Positions 44,601-53,230 of a stretch of 64,000 bases of DNA are shown piece by piece. Both the position numbers and the translations under genes were made by a program. Under the pieces are notes generated by a model, which saw only the letters and a list, made by a program, of their open reading frames with translations, was not told where the DNA came from and did not search any database. This DNA is from Prosopocoilus inquinatus (lineage: Eukaryota; Arthropoda; Insecta; Coleoptera; Lucanidae): assembly GCA_036172665.1 (NCBI GenBank), contig CM069874.1, forward strand, positions 54,976,707-55,040,706, in the 5' to 3' direction. Position 1 is the stretch's first letter, and every line of letters starts with the position of its first letter.

Positions 44601-45806
44601 ATTTATTTCGCGCTAAACAGGCCTGAACTTCAAAACAAGAAATCTGAATAAAGAAATTTTTGGACTATTAATGCGTATCGCGGAGTCAATCCGGGGACAC
44701 ACTGTATAACATTTGTTCGACGTGGCGTCCATCATTAGCGACAGACAAACAAGCTCGGCGAAAAAGTGATTCTTGTGTTCGTGTGCATGTCAGGATTAGC
44801 GCAAGCACTGTCGACGGCATTACGAATACACTCCTCTGAAATGCTGTTCTCTCGCCGTTCGTAAATTGCGGCATTTTAATAAGTAATAATACCATGTAGA
44901 TAGTAATCATATTTAGCTTTAACTCATTCAATTACTTTTTACAAACTAAACTGTTGATCCCAAAGAATACGGAGCAATAGATTATGAGTCATAATCATTA
45001 AAAATGAAGCAAGTTCTTTCGCTAAGCTATAATACGACTTATAGGGACGTCAAAAACAACGCTGTTATTGGCCTCTCGAAGGTCACTGCTCGATTGCACT
45101 TTTGTTTTTTGTTCCAATAAAATTTCTATTTCTTGACCTACCTCAAAGACATAGGCGTACGATTATTTCTTGCCCGATTTTCAGCTACGATTTTCTCGAA
45201 ATGTGTAAAACTTTTGTTAAAGGCATGTAAGTTCAATCGTTCCCATTTATCGTGATGTATTACAAGTTTAAATTTCTGCACTTATTTCACAAGCACCCGG
45301 TATAAATGTCTCACTTTAGAAGTCTACACCCAGAATTTTTTACCATAAAAAATTGTGGTTTATTACATTTACATGATAAAATGTAAAAGTCTTTACTTTG
45401 CTTCCAACCATATTTCTTTAAACGTATTAAAATCTCTGATTTTCTGTATAGAAAATTATACAACTACTAATATGAGACAGCCGCTTGTATAATTTGTTTG
45501 AAATCATTTAATTCTAACTGCTACACTCTTTGCTTTAAACACATCTTTTTGAATACATTGTAATATTTGCACAAAATCTGTTATTATTTGCATGTGTGTG
45601 TGTGTGTGTGTTATCGCTTAAGATGCAAACTGAATTTGAAATATCAATTTATTTATGTGTCTCGTGACTATGTTCCTGCAGGCCATGGAGGAGAAGGAAA
45701 GCATGGTCGTGGAGGAAAAGCATCCGTGAAAGGGAGCCTAGAAAACATCAGCTATCTGACGGATATCCTAAGAAGAAATGGTACCAATAGATTTCACGTA
45801 ATTTAA
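29362..45806 (+). CDS. Sulf1: Extracellular sulfatase Sulf1 homologue, 3' part, ten exons
   Basis: A secreted or cell-surface endosulfatase that removes 6-O-sulfates from heparan sulfate and so tunes Wnt, Hedgehog and FGF signalling. Visible exons: 29362-29611, 32874-33106, 33162-33523, 33619-33872, 34638-34826, 34888-35706, 35799-36162, 36217-36459, 36627-36711 and 45682-45806, about 970 residues. They cover the last part of the sulfatase domain ([15 protein letters not shown], then [15 protein letters not shown]), a long hydrophilic domain with acidic and basic runs, and the conserved C-terminal domain ([32 protein letters not shown]). Splice phases agree through 36711. The last exon does not join in phase, so an exon may be missing. 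The catalytic cysteine exon lies upstream, not in the window. Length is long relative to the fly protein as I recall it, mostly because of the hydrophilic domain. Confidence 0.9.
30061..32652 (-). mobile_element. piggyBac transposon in a Sulf1 intron
   Basis: TTAA at 30057-30060 and 32653-32656; ends CCCTCACCGCCCGTCT and the inverse of CCCTCGCCGCCCGTCT. Internal copies of GGGGTCA.TTTGACCCC near both ends act as sub-terminal repeats. 2,592 bp. The transposase lies on the minus strand, opposite to Sulf1, and is broken. Confidence 0.95.
30361..32073 (-). pseudogene. piggyBac transposase, nearly intact but broken
   Basis: Starts at ATG 32073 with an acidic N-terminus. The DDE core includes [19 protein letters not shown], the first Asp in NITVDEHL, the second in [10 protein letters not shown] and the later FGVDTIDQM. 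Lesions: TAA at 31198-31200 where a Gln codon is expected, a frame change near 30750 after NKKIDKK, and a further stop near 30680. Beyond these, the C-terminal Cys-rich zinc-binding domain is still readable (30361-30490: [24 protein letters not shown]). The gene is dead but young. Confidence 0.92.
32874..33106 (+). CDS. Sulf1: Sulf1 exon b: sulfatase domain end
   Basis: 233 nt. [18 protein letters not shown], then [17 protein letters not shown] and [11 protein letters not shown], finishing KWPDTFLIE. Continues exact phase from exon a across an intron that has gained a piggyBac element. The following intron is only 55 bp (33107-33161). Confidence 0.93.
33162..33523 (+). CDS. Sulf1: Sulf1 exon c: start of hydrophilic domain
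   Basis: 362 nt. Begins SSGRREST, the point where the sulfatase domain ends in the family. Thr/Pro-rich and then strongly acidic (Asp-rich from about 33415). Contains an NET N-glycosylation sequon. An ATG at 33127 just upstream is intronic. Confidence 0.9.
33619..33872 (+). CDS. Sulf1: Sulf1 exon d
   Basis: 254 nt, phase-consistent. [19 protein letters not shown] then [10 protein letters not shown] and CACFTAEK; the cysteine pattern and GQKW..C match the conserved block after the acidic insert in Sulf proteins. Donor GTAAGT. Confidence 0.92.
34638..34826 (+). CDS. Sulf1: Sulf1 exon e, with two furin-type sites
   Basis: 189 nt, 63 codons, phase 0 at both ends. Contains RIKR followed by Asp (34674-34685) and RQKR followed by Asp (34752-34763), both fitting R-X-K-R proprotein convertase sites; vertebrate Sulfs are cleaved in this domain. 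NVT sequon at the start. Confidence 0.9.
34888..35706 (+). CDS. Sulf1: Sulf1 exon f: long hydrophilic exon
   Basis: 819 nt, 273 codons. Opens with the conserved [18 protein letters not shown] and the coiled stretch [20 protein letters not shown]. An Asp/Glu run (35142-35210), basic clusters (RKRKK, KRRK), a His cluster (HHRHHH) and Thr-rich repeats follow, with several NXT/S sequons. Variable length here is usual for the family. Confidence 0.92.
35799..36162 (+). CDS. Sulf1: Sulf1 exon g: C-terminal domain
   Basis: 364 nt. Cys pair CYCASDEH, a highly charged helix ([18 protein letters not shown]), then the best conserved part: [32 protein letters not shown] and [15 protein letters not shown]. 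Confidence 0.93.
36217..36459 (+). CDS. Sulf1: Sulf1 exon h: C-terminal domain
   Basis: 243 nt. [20 protein letters not shown] and [13 protein letters not shown] match the end of the conserved domain. A His-rich and basic linker follows. The preceding intron is 54 bp. Confidence 0.92.
36627..36711 (+). CDS. Sulf1: Sulf1 exon i: C-terminal tail
   Basis: 85 nt between AG at 36625-36626 and GTGAGT at 36712. Ser/Tyr/Arg-rich tail, in phase with exon h and open throughout. Ends in phase 2, which does not fit exon j directly. Confidence 0.7.
37424..38161. mobile_element. Foldback MITE, arms ~275 bp
   Basis: Left arm 37424 to about 37700 is inverted at about 37890-38161. Ends carry the shared word GGCAGAAAGTTGGCTACA. 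TA on the left (37422-37423); the right edge is less sharp. The frame at 37451-37768 is arm sequence, not a gene. Confidence 0.8.
38166..42999. mobile_element. Foldback element interrupted by a second TIR element
   Basis: Ends CTGGTGTCCCAAACCTCTGG and the inverse of CAGGGTGTCCAAACCTCTGG, TA at 38164-38165 and 43000-43001. The left arm is 38166-38337 plus 41032 to about 41420; the right arm is about 42390-42999. The left arm was split by 38338-41031. Without that insert the element is about 2.14 kb with a unique centre of about 0.97 kb and no coding. Confidence 0.85.
38338..41031. mobile_element. Second copy of the 27014-28888 family, internally duplicated
   Basis: Left end TACTAGTGTTTCAAATTGGG, right end inverse of TACCGGCTGTTTCAAATTGG. 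38835-39835 is almost identical to the centre of 27014-28888, and 39840-40850 is a more diverged second copy of the same stretch. TA at 38336-38337; the right flank is changed. One arm keeps the CTGATGA... GACGAAACG motif (near 38623-38655, minus). Confidence 0.8.
43002..44330. repeat. Strand-biased T-rich tract with recurring GCGATCGC-like word
   Basis: Extreme T excess on the plus strand. The word TAAGCGATCGC or close variants recurs near 43101, 43578, 43846, 44073 and 44200, each followed by TTTTGTTTCTGAAATTTGTT-like sequence. Longer similarity joins 43005-43110 with 43690-43800. It reads as a decayed tandem repeat. Frames at 43210 and 43423 are runs of Phe/Leu with no meaning. Confidence 0.55.
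44686..44931 (-). pseudogene. Possible C-terminal end of a Tc3-like transposase
   Basis: The minus-strand frame ends [21 protein letters not shown], like the LCLETDGHQFEQFL tail of the transposase at 1307-2362 and relatives. It is followed by CGGGGACACACTGTATA, which resembles a TIR end. No catalytic domain upstream. Weak. Confidence 0.4.
45593..45611 (+). repeat. TG microsatellite
   Basis: Nine TG units in the intron just before the last Sulf1 exon. Confidence 0.9.
45682..45806 (+). CDS. Sulf1: Sulf1 terminal exon j (tentative)
   Basis: Acceptor TTCCTGCAG, then [17 protein letters not shown] and [18 protein letters not shown], stop TAA at 45804. The Gly/Lys-rich start and the [14 protein letters not shown] ending look like the end of insect Sulf1. 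It needs an incoming phase 1, whereas exon i leaves phase 2; a small exon in the 9-kb intron may be unseen. Confidence 0.65.
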
Positions 45807-46342
45807 GCAAGAGACGAGGAGCTTTTAAATTGATGCACTGCTTGTGCACAGAAATTGCTATTTATTACTTATTTCGACTCAACCAGACATCGCAAACGTG
45901 AATTCAAAGGGTCCTCGCCTCGATCGCAAATGAACAACGACTGACTAAGCCACATAACGTTTACATACATAAGTGAAAGTATAATGTATCGTATATACCT
46001 ATAGAAAATGTGATCTCTAATTTATTGATTTCTCTCATTGAATGTCAGAGCCTTCTAGGAGCTTGTACGCTTTACATGTATTTATACAATATAACGAAAG
46101 ATACGACACCTTAGTTAGGTACCTGTTACTAAAACTTCCAAGAATTATATACAAGAGATTTGTTTAATGGTGACTAGTCAATAGCGACATTAATGATCAA
46201 CATAGGTAAACAGGTTTTTTCGTGTTTGTGTTCTGAAAATCTACGAGATGTTACAGTTTACATTTTTGTGATTATGTACAATTAATCTGGTCCTTTTTAC
46301 AAAAAAAGAAAACTGTCAAGCATTATTTTCAGTACTGGAACA

Positions 46343-46348
46343 AATAAA
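46343..46348 (+). terminator. Candidate Sulf1 polyadenylation signal
   Basis: AATAAA about 540 bp after the stop codon at 45806, in AT-rich sequence; the next repeat begins near 46429. 45807-46342 would be the 3' untranslated region. Confidence 0.45.
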
Positions 46349-46428
46349 GTCAATGATTAATTTATTATTTACATACTTTCTTTGTAACAACATCGTTTGC
46401 TAGGAATGAAAAAACTATTAAAAACAAG

Positions 46429-46505
46429 TCCCGAACGCGGGATCGCTTCCAAAAAGTTAAAATCCCGAACGGGCGTGGTTTATTGAAAATCGTTCGGGAT
46501 TCGTG
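46429..46505 (+). repeat. Repeat with CCCGAACG words, inverse copy at 56282
   Basis: About 75 bp similar to the reverse complement of 56282-56356 (GATCG.TTCCAAAA, then CGAACGGGCG.GGTTTA). It contains its own inverted words (CCCGAAC ... GTTCGGG). It might be an end of one very large element or two separate repeats. Confidence 0.5.
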
Positions 46506-46841
46506 CGCGCTGCATTTGCTTGCTATCAAAATTACGAGCAAAAGTTGGTTGTGTTAGTTATTATTCTGCGTTATCGGAAAAATTTTCTTATGTACATTTG
46601 AGGTTTACAAAGATCTTCAAAATGCTATAGACAAATTTGAAAGAGAATCTAAATTAAACTTCAATCTGCATGCAAACTACCTTTTTGAATATTCGATGGT
46701 AAGCATTTGAAACAACAACTGCTTTCTTTTGCTTTTTGAAGAAGCAAGCGGAAGGCGGATTAAACCCCAATCCTAGTAAAATTTCGATCTTGATCGATAA
46801 TCCCGAGGCACAGTATACACATTAATCAGTAGGAACAGCTT

Positions 46842-47159
46842 CGGCTTTTTGCTTATAAAGTTTCTGACGGCGCATGTCTGAAAACGAGCGGTCCTTCCTC
46901 AAATAGTCGAGGGCGGCGCAACGGTCAGTGGTTGATTTTTTAATGGCCGCCCTCAGGTAACCACAAGAGCTGAGTTACTAATTCAACATAGCTATTGAAC
47001 AGACAGCTTGGGCTTTTCGCTCTTACCATTTCTGAGAGCGCATGTGCGAAGTGAGCGGGCATTCATCAAGCGGCCGAGCGTGGCGCCACGGTCAATGGTT
47101 GATGGCCTCGTTCAGGTAACCACAGGAGCTGAGTTACTAATTCGACATAGCTATTGAAC
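46842..47159 (+). repeat. Two tandem 159-bp units
   Basis: 46842-47000 and 47001-47159 align along their length; each ends in GACATAGCTATTGAAC-like sequence after AGGAGCTGAGTTACTAATTC. GC-richer than surroundings (GGGCGGCG, GCGCATGT). No coding frame. Confidence 0.8.
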
Positions 47160-47847
47160 AAACATGCTTTTGGAATTCAAAGCTTCAGCAGCTAGTATTC
47201 TCACATTAACCCTTGAAGAACACGAGTTGTTAACTTTCAATATGCTGAGTCAGCATCACGGTCTACATTCAGGCTCGGTGATCACCTGAACATGGCAAAG
47301 AAACGGAGTTCCGCCAGAACTCCGGCACACATTCAATATGGCCGTCAATTACCGATCAGCTGTTTTGGTGGATAAGTAACCATTAGATTATCTTATCGAA
47401 TTTCATCATGTTTCAACTATTTTGAGCTCACTTATAATTTTTCTAATAAAAGAAGCTTTGGTTTTTTAAAATAAGAAGTATATCTTAGAAAATAAACAAG
47501 TTTTTCAAGTAGCGACATCTGGTAGCATTAGAATGACTGCCATAATATAGGTTCTGATAATTGTAGCACAGAATACACAGAAGGCAAACTCTCGGGTGGG
47601 GGTAAAGTTTGCGCATCTCAGACGCGCAGATAGATCGGCCATGTTTTAAGATTAAATTGCACTGGCGTACCCGACATTGCTTGTGTCAGTGGCGGCGTTT
47701 TGTTTGCGCATGAAATTTTGATCAACCTTCTAATAGTTTTGTACTATTGTACAGAGGCTGTTGTAGGAACAGGCGTTTATTCTTATTAATTAGACAATGA
47801 GAAACATTAATTACCATGAGTAAGCGCAGGAGTGGAGTGAAATGTAA
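47160..47847. other. No gene seen
   Basis: Contains a short hairpin (CGGAGTTC/GAACTCCG, near 47314-47336) and GC-rich words near 47590-47640, possibly the 5' part of the THAP-bearing element that follows. Confidence 0.35.
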
Positions 47848-47927
47848 AAATGTGCTGTAAAAAAATGTAAAAACAAAGCCTTCAATTGTAATTTGTCTCT
47901 ATTTACTTTTCCAAAACATCGAGCGGG
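47848..47927 (+). pseudogene. THAP zinc-finger exon fragment
   Basis: Reads KCAVKKCKNKAF, then NLSLFTFPKHRAG, followed by a GTAAGG donor. The C-X4-C spacing and LFTFPK match the start of THAP (C2CH) DNA-binding domains, as in P-element-type transposases and THAP proteins. A TAA codon lies directly before in frame and no later exon was found, so it is probably a remnant. Confidence 0.5.
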
Positions 47928-47977
47928 GTAAGGAAGTATTAAATTATTTTATTAAAATATTAAACGATATTTTTTTA

Positions 47978-48123
47978 GAAAAATCTTTCATTATGCTTTG
48001 ACAGCAAGCATGGCCGCCTTGCATGGGGGACTCATTAGGAGCAAATCCCGCTTCAATTTGTCTATCCTACTGCAATGTTAGGTCAAAAAGCGATAGTAAG
48101 ATGTCGCTATTTTATATGTTCAT
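47978..48123 (+). repeat. 146-bp tail copy of the hammerhead family
   Basis: Flanked by the 12-bp direct repeat GATATTTTTTTA (47966-47977 and 48124-48135). Nearly identical to the last part of 19945-20557, ending at the same tail. 5'-truncated downstream of the ribozyme, as expected for reverse-transcribed insertions. Confidence 0.85.
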
Positions 48124-48135
48124 GATATTTTTTTA

Positions 48136-49411
48136 CATATAGAGCTCAAAGATGGTTAGTGGCATCCATATATTATAAAACAATTTATACTCTTAAGTAA
48201 GAACCTTTCCTTCCATCATCTTTGTAAAAAAAGTTTCGTTGTACATACTCTATTAAATTACTGTCGTCGCCAAAGAAACGTGACTATTTTACTTTTCTTG
48301 ACGTAAATTTAATGATACTAAAACTATTGCTGGATATCTATAATTATGAACTGTCATCTACACATTACACACAAATTAGCTTTTTTTAATATAAATTTAT
48401 TTCTCATTATTGCCTTACTTTTTGGCTAACATGACCCAATATTTTTTAAATCGAAATAATAACTGAACTTTATTAATTAGTGTCTGCTATCCTTAAGTGT
48501 GAGTTCATAATTACAGCCACCCAGCAAAATCCTTAGCATCATTAAATTTACGTCAAGTTTCCGATTTTTCTTTTTTTGGCGGCGACAGTATATTTTACAG
48601 TAAAAATATTTTATAGTTTCAAATTTATTAAAAGAAATTTGAAATGTCCGAATAAGAATACAATTATTATTTGACAACACCAATAAAATATTAATTGTTT
48701 TGTCTACATTAAAACTTGATCCAGTTAATAGACACGAGATGATAATGAAGTATTTGTCGCCATTTACAAAATGGGCCAACATTCCAGCACGTTATTGGTT
48801 TTAATGAGACTAATTCATTTACCGCACATTGCCATCTACTTAGCCTAAAAAGTCTTATCGTGTTTCGATTCAGTTTTTAATGAAAGCCTTATAACTGTAT
48901 TTATAATTTGTGAAAATCGGACCTGAACATCTGTCTCACATTTTATGTGTACGGGCCTGATATTTTAATCTGAAAACATGGCCGCCGCTGGCTGACAGAG
49001 ATCAAAGGCGGCATCGGCAAATTTACTTTCTGATTGTTTCTTATTCTGTAATTGTAGTATGAACTTCAAAGGTGCCGACAGAAGCTGTCCCTACTGATTG
49101 ATGTCTACATACACTGTGCCCGGGGATTACCAATCAGAATTGAAATTTTATAGGAAATGGGGATTAATCCGTTTGCAAAAGAACGAATCTAAACGCGTAA
49201 TGTTGCGTTTGGATCATGATTTTGTGAGCGAAACACCACTAAAAGTCACGCCAAAAAAAAATCATTTTAATTCAGCATAACTGTCAGTGGCGTAATCAGA
49301 AGTCAAGCCACCGGTTTGCAAAATTTTTATTAGGCAGCGCCTTTAATTTATTACAATATTTAGAAAGTAAAAAATCTTACTTTCTACACTAACAGAGTAT
49401 ATCAAGACTAC
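48136..49411. other. No gene recognised
   Basis: AT-rich with chance frames (48477-48782 minus, 49098-49280 plus) lacking domains. GC-richer words near 48975-49020 have no match here. Confidence 0.35.
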
Positions 49412-49420
49412 TTAATAACT

Positions 49421-49562
49421 ACAGAACGGAATTATATATTTTGTTCGGTTTATTTCGAGCAAGGCGGCAACGAGAGCGTATGCATTCGCGCGCCACTGCA
49501 ATGTCACACGTTTGCCGCCTTGTTTGTAATTAACCGAACAAAATATATAATTCCGTTCCCTG
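49421..49562. mobile_element. 142-bp hairpin MITE with 9-bp duplication
   Basis: Inverted ends (ACGGAATTATATATTTTGTT and inverse) around a GC-rich centre, flanked by TTAATAACT at 49412-49420 and 49563-49571. The 9-bp duplication and CAG-like ends suggest hAT or Mutator type; not decided. Confidence 0.75.
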
Positions 49563-49771
49563 TTAATAACTGTTGAATTGCCCTGTTTCAAAAAATTGAC
49601 AAAGATTCTCGAAGTTTTAAGTTAGAACAGCTACCGAAAAGTAACGCCAAGCGGAGTACATTTAAATTGTTTTCAAAAAAAAAATATTTTTAGCTGTTTT
49701 GTTCCGAAGTTTAAAGAGAACTAAATTTTCTGCGGCTACAGTTAACAGATGGCGCTTGTTATGCTTGAAAC

Positions 49772-50588
49772 TAAGGCACTCGATCTCTGTCTAAGGACAC
49801 AGGTACTGCCATCATATGGTTTTGACACTTGACAGTGGGTATTTGACCTTGAACAAGCGGGTTGTCAAAAATGACAAACTGAATATTTGATGTACAGCAG
49901 AACGCAAATCATTTTAATTTATACTTTATTAACGACAAGAATAAGTTTACAATGAACAAGGAATAAGTTTACAATAAATCTAGACGTTAACGGTGCGAAT
50001 ATGACACAATAAACCGAAAAAGCAACCAAAAAGCATACGTGAGTATATTCGAAACTTTTCAGGTAAAATATTAAGTTTACTTAAATCCCGAAACTATTTC
50101 AAGCCAGAAATCTCTAACCAGTTGACCGTATAAACAGAAGTTTCTGTAATTTAGCTGTTCACTTTGAAATTAAAAATTGTTGAATGATTGTAATTTTCCA
50201 TCATGTTCCAAAAGTAAGCTATTAGGTTCTGGATAATGGGACTTGGAAAATAATTGGATTTAGCGGATTCCAAAAACATTCAGGATGAAATTGAGCTTTA
50301 GGACCCAGTCCAAAAAACCATAGGTAATACATGACAGAAAAGATACTTTTTAGGCAGAACTTTGCCATTTATTATGCCATGTCGCCTCGTAGTTGCTTAC
50401 CTTTATTATAAATTTATACTTTGTCTCAATAAAATTGAAATTGAAACTATTTTGCGTTATTTTTCGTCTTGAATATTCCAGTTTGTCATTTTTGAAAACT
50501 GATTTGTTCAAGGTCAAATACCCACTGTCGCGTGTCAAAAACATATGATGGCAGTACCTGTGTCTTTAGACAGAGATCGAGTGCCTTA
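49772..50588. mobile_element. TIR element with 8-bp duplication CTTGAAAC
   Basis: 817 bp. Ends TAAGGCACTCGATCTCTGTC and inverse, arms about 120 bp, flanked by CTTGAAAC (49764-49771 and 50589-50596). No coding. An 8-bp duplication fits hAT- or P-type elements. Confidence 0.75.
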
Positions 50589-50596
50589 CTTGAAAC

Positions 50597-51619
50597 CATG
50601 GCCAGCTTTATCAATAAGCTTGACGCTTATATGGCCGTTCCAATTTTCAAAAAGAAACTGTTTCTGTAAAGCAGGCCTTGGAAGGTACATCTTGTGGCGC
50701 CCTCGTTATGTTAAATTGACGTATAAATTAAAGCGGCAAATTCCTGCTTGCCAAACAATTTACCCAGGAGACAAAATTGGTTGGAATTGCTCGCTAAATT
50801 TGTGGTAAGTAAAGTGGTATTAAGAAAAGTGGCTTTAGTAAACAGAATCCTACCTTAGAAAAAGGGAAAGAAAAATCTTCATGGCGTAAAAACGAACGGC
50901 TGCCACCACTGGTGCGTTAAGTCGTAATTGTCCATGTTTATGGCAAAATCGATTTTTTCGGCCTTTTCTACTTGTGTCTTCATTTATAAACAAATTCTGA
51001 TAAACCAGGCCGCGCACATCCTACAAACAAATAAAAACAAACTGACGAAATGAGTCTTACCGAGTCTTACGACATTCTCTTACCACCAATAACGTTTTGA
51101 CACATCTAATTATACAACAATCATTAATAGATGGCGCCATGTGATGGACCAAGCAAGATTGGTAGAGCTGGACTGTGTATTAGAAGGTTGCCTTGATCAG
51201 CGAAGGAGACAGAGGGTGCGTATCTCGTTACGTCACGTCACGTGGTAAATTCCATTGTGCATATTAACGAGACTTTTGCGTTATTTGATCAATAGGACCA
51301 CAGAATTGATTCCATTTTTAGTGAATTAGATTAAGGTTTAGGAAACAGATTAAAACTCACTCTATTTATTTTATTGTGACGGATAGAAGTTTCGTGTGAC
51401 GTCACGAGTTACTTTTGCGAGGAGGAAATTTCAAACTGCAGATTAAATGGGAACGAGTCAACCTGCTAAATGCAATATCAGTTTTACCAACCTTGGTACC
51501 AAGCGGTACCAAGCTTCAAACGTCAGAGCAATGGTCAGAGGAACAAAACTTTGCATTGAAAATCGAAAATTGGAACAGCCATATAAGCGTCAAGCTTATC
51601 GATAAAGTTGGCCGCCATT
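50597..51619. mobile_element. Adjacent TIR element, also flanked by CTTGAAAC
   Basis: Left CATGGCCAGCTTTATC and, inverted on the right, AATGGCGGCCAACTTTATCG; inner stretches (AAGCTTGACGCTTATATGGC) match well. CTTGAAAC stands at 50589-50596 and 51620-51627, and again at 51631-51638, so the flanks could also be part of the repeat. No transposase. Confidence 0.6.
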
Positions 51620-51627
51620 CTTGAAAC

Positions 51628-53229
51628 TAACTTGAAACTTTGGCTTAAAACCTAGATATTTTTGAAACTAATTTGAAGCTCCTTTCTAACCATTTCTGTT
51701 TAACTTTATTCGAAATTGTTTATTGTAACATTACTTCTTGAATTTCCCGAGCGTTTTTCGGTTGCCTTGAGATTGCTAAAACCTCTAGACAGCTGCGAGC
51801 ACTGCATAAACACCCACCAACATTGGCGTAGCGCTTATTCTAATTTCTGAAACAAAAGAAAATCGACAATTCTTAAGTGACGAAGCGTGCGTCATTCAAA
51901 TTATCAACAGAAAAATAAAATAAAAGAATAATCTGTGTGAGATATAAATAAATAAATGAATGAATGAATGAATGAATGAGAAATAATTGAATTCATTCAT
52001 TCATTTATTTATTTAGATTTCGCACAGATTATTCTTTCATTTTATTTTTTTGTTGATAATTTGGATGACGCACGCTTCGTCACTTAAGAATTGTCGATTT
52101 TCTGAATGAATGAGAGATTAATTCATGATGAAAAAAAAACTCGAAAAATGAACAGAGATGTGTGAAGCAAAAACAAAAAGCTCATAAAAATCAAGGCTGA
52201 CAAGAAACTGAAAAACAAAGTGGAAACGCAAAGAATACCGCGAACAAAAAAAAACAAGAAAGATCGGCGTTTCACCACTGGAAAACAAAATGCAAAAAAA
52301 AAAAAAACAAATGACAGTTTGATTATTAATTAATTTCAAAGACTTCTCGTTGAAAATTTTTCTTGCTTGCAAAAGGGAAAGAAATAACGCATACAAAGAA
52401 ACAAAGAAAGCTTGTTTGATTTTCAAAAAATTTTCGTCGTCATATTTTGGCTTACGGCAAAATGTAAAAAATAATAATGAAATACAAGGAAACAAATTGA
52501 TTTATGTGATTTTCAAAGCTTTCCATCGGAAATCATCGATTTTTCTATCTTATAAGATGAAAAATGGTGATCAAATAAATATGTATAAACAAATGTTTTT
52601 TTTTAATCCGAAGTCGTGTATCGTTTACTTAAAAAAAAAATTAATTAAAATTTTGTTTATTCGAAATTGTTTTCAGGACATTATTTTTGAACTTACTAAC
52701 GTTTTAATTACAAATTTACGGCTGGAATTAACAGATGGCGCTATATTCCAAATTGATATTTAAAACGTAGTTCTCTTAGCGTTTTCCAGCTGCGTGCAAA
52801 TTGTTTTATCTCCAAAAATCAAATATTTCAGTCTTTGTTTGAAAATATACTTAATATAATTTATCGAAAATATTTAACAAATAAGCTTTCACTTTTCCTT
52901 GCTTGTGGATCTTTTTCGGGATTAAGAAAATCTGAAGCTATCTGAATTCTCACTTGTTAACAAAATTGCAATTCCCACGACCCCTGCAGCTATGCCACTG
53001 ATGAGAGTACATTCTTAAGGGTAGTCTGACCCACCTAAAAAAACTATTCTTCCTTTTTTTCGTTATTAAATTTATTTGAAAAAGATATATACACAGAATT
53101 AAAATATAAACAAAAATAATCAACTGAACAGTTTATTGACAACTAAATATAATATTCTAGCAAAAAAAAAAAATGAAAAGCTAAACTAAAAAACAAGTAC
53201 TTTATTATAATAACTTAATAATTTCTGAA
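51628..53229. other. No gene; contains one hairpin
   Basis: Besides the inverted repeat at 51858-52102 only A-rich chance frames (52118-52495, 52350-52763) are seen. These are low-complexity Lys/Phe-rich and overlap on opposite strands, so they are rejected as genes. Confidence 0.4.
51858..52102. repeat. Inverted repeat with AATG microsatellite centre
   Basis: Arms of about 95 bp (GAAAATCGACAATTCTTAAG to GCACACA.. and its inverse) around AATGAATG repeats. No clear target duplication. A foldback MITE. Confidence 0.75.
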
Positions 53230-53230
53230 A

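Larger units (their letters stand above)
36777..45300. mobile_element. Possible 8.5-kb TIR element or paired ends in the last Sulf1 intron
   Basis: Left end CAGGGTGTTTGCAAAATAAG and right end, inverted, CCGGGTGCTTGTGAAATAAG continue to match over about 30 bp; both have TA outside (36775-36776 and 45301-45302). Inside lie the elements at 37424-38161 and 38166-42999 and a T-rich repeat tract. They may be ends of one nested element or of two family members. Confidence 0.5.

Noticed and set aside
44686..45300. Complete Tc3-like transposon
   Set aside because: Only a transposase-tail-like sequence and one TIR-like end are seen; no catalytic domain or second end.
52118..52763. Opposite-strand frames of 125 and 137 codons
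   Set aside because: A-rich low-complexity DNA, overlapping on both strands, Lys/Phe-rich, no start context or splice support.
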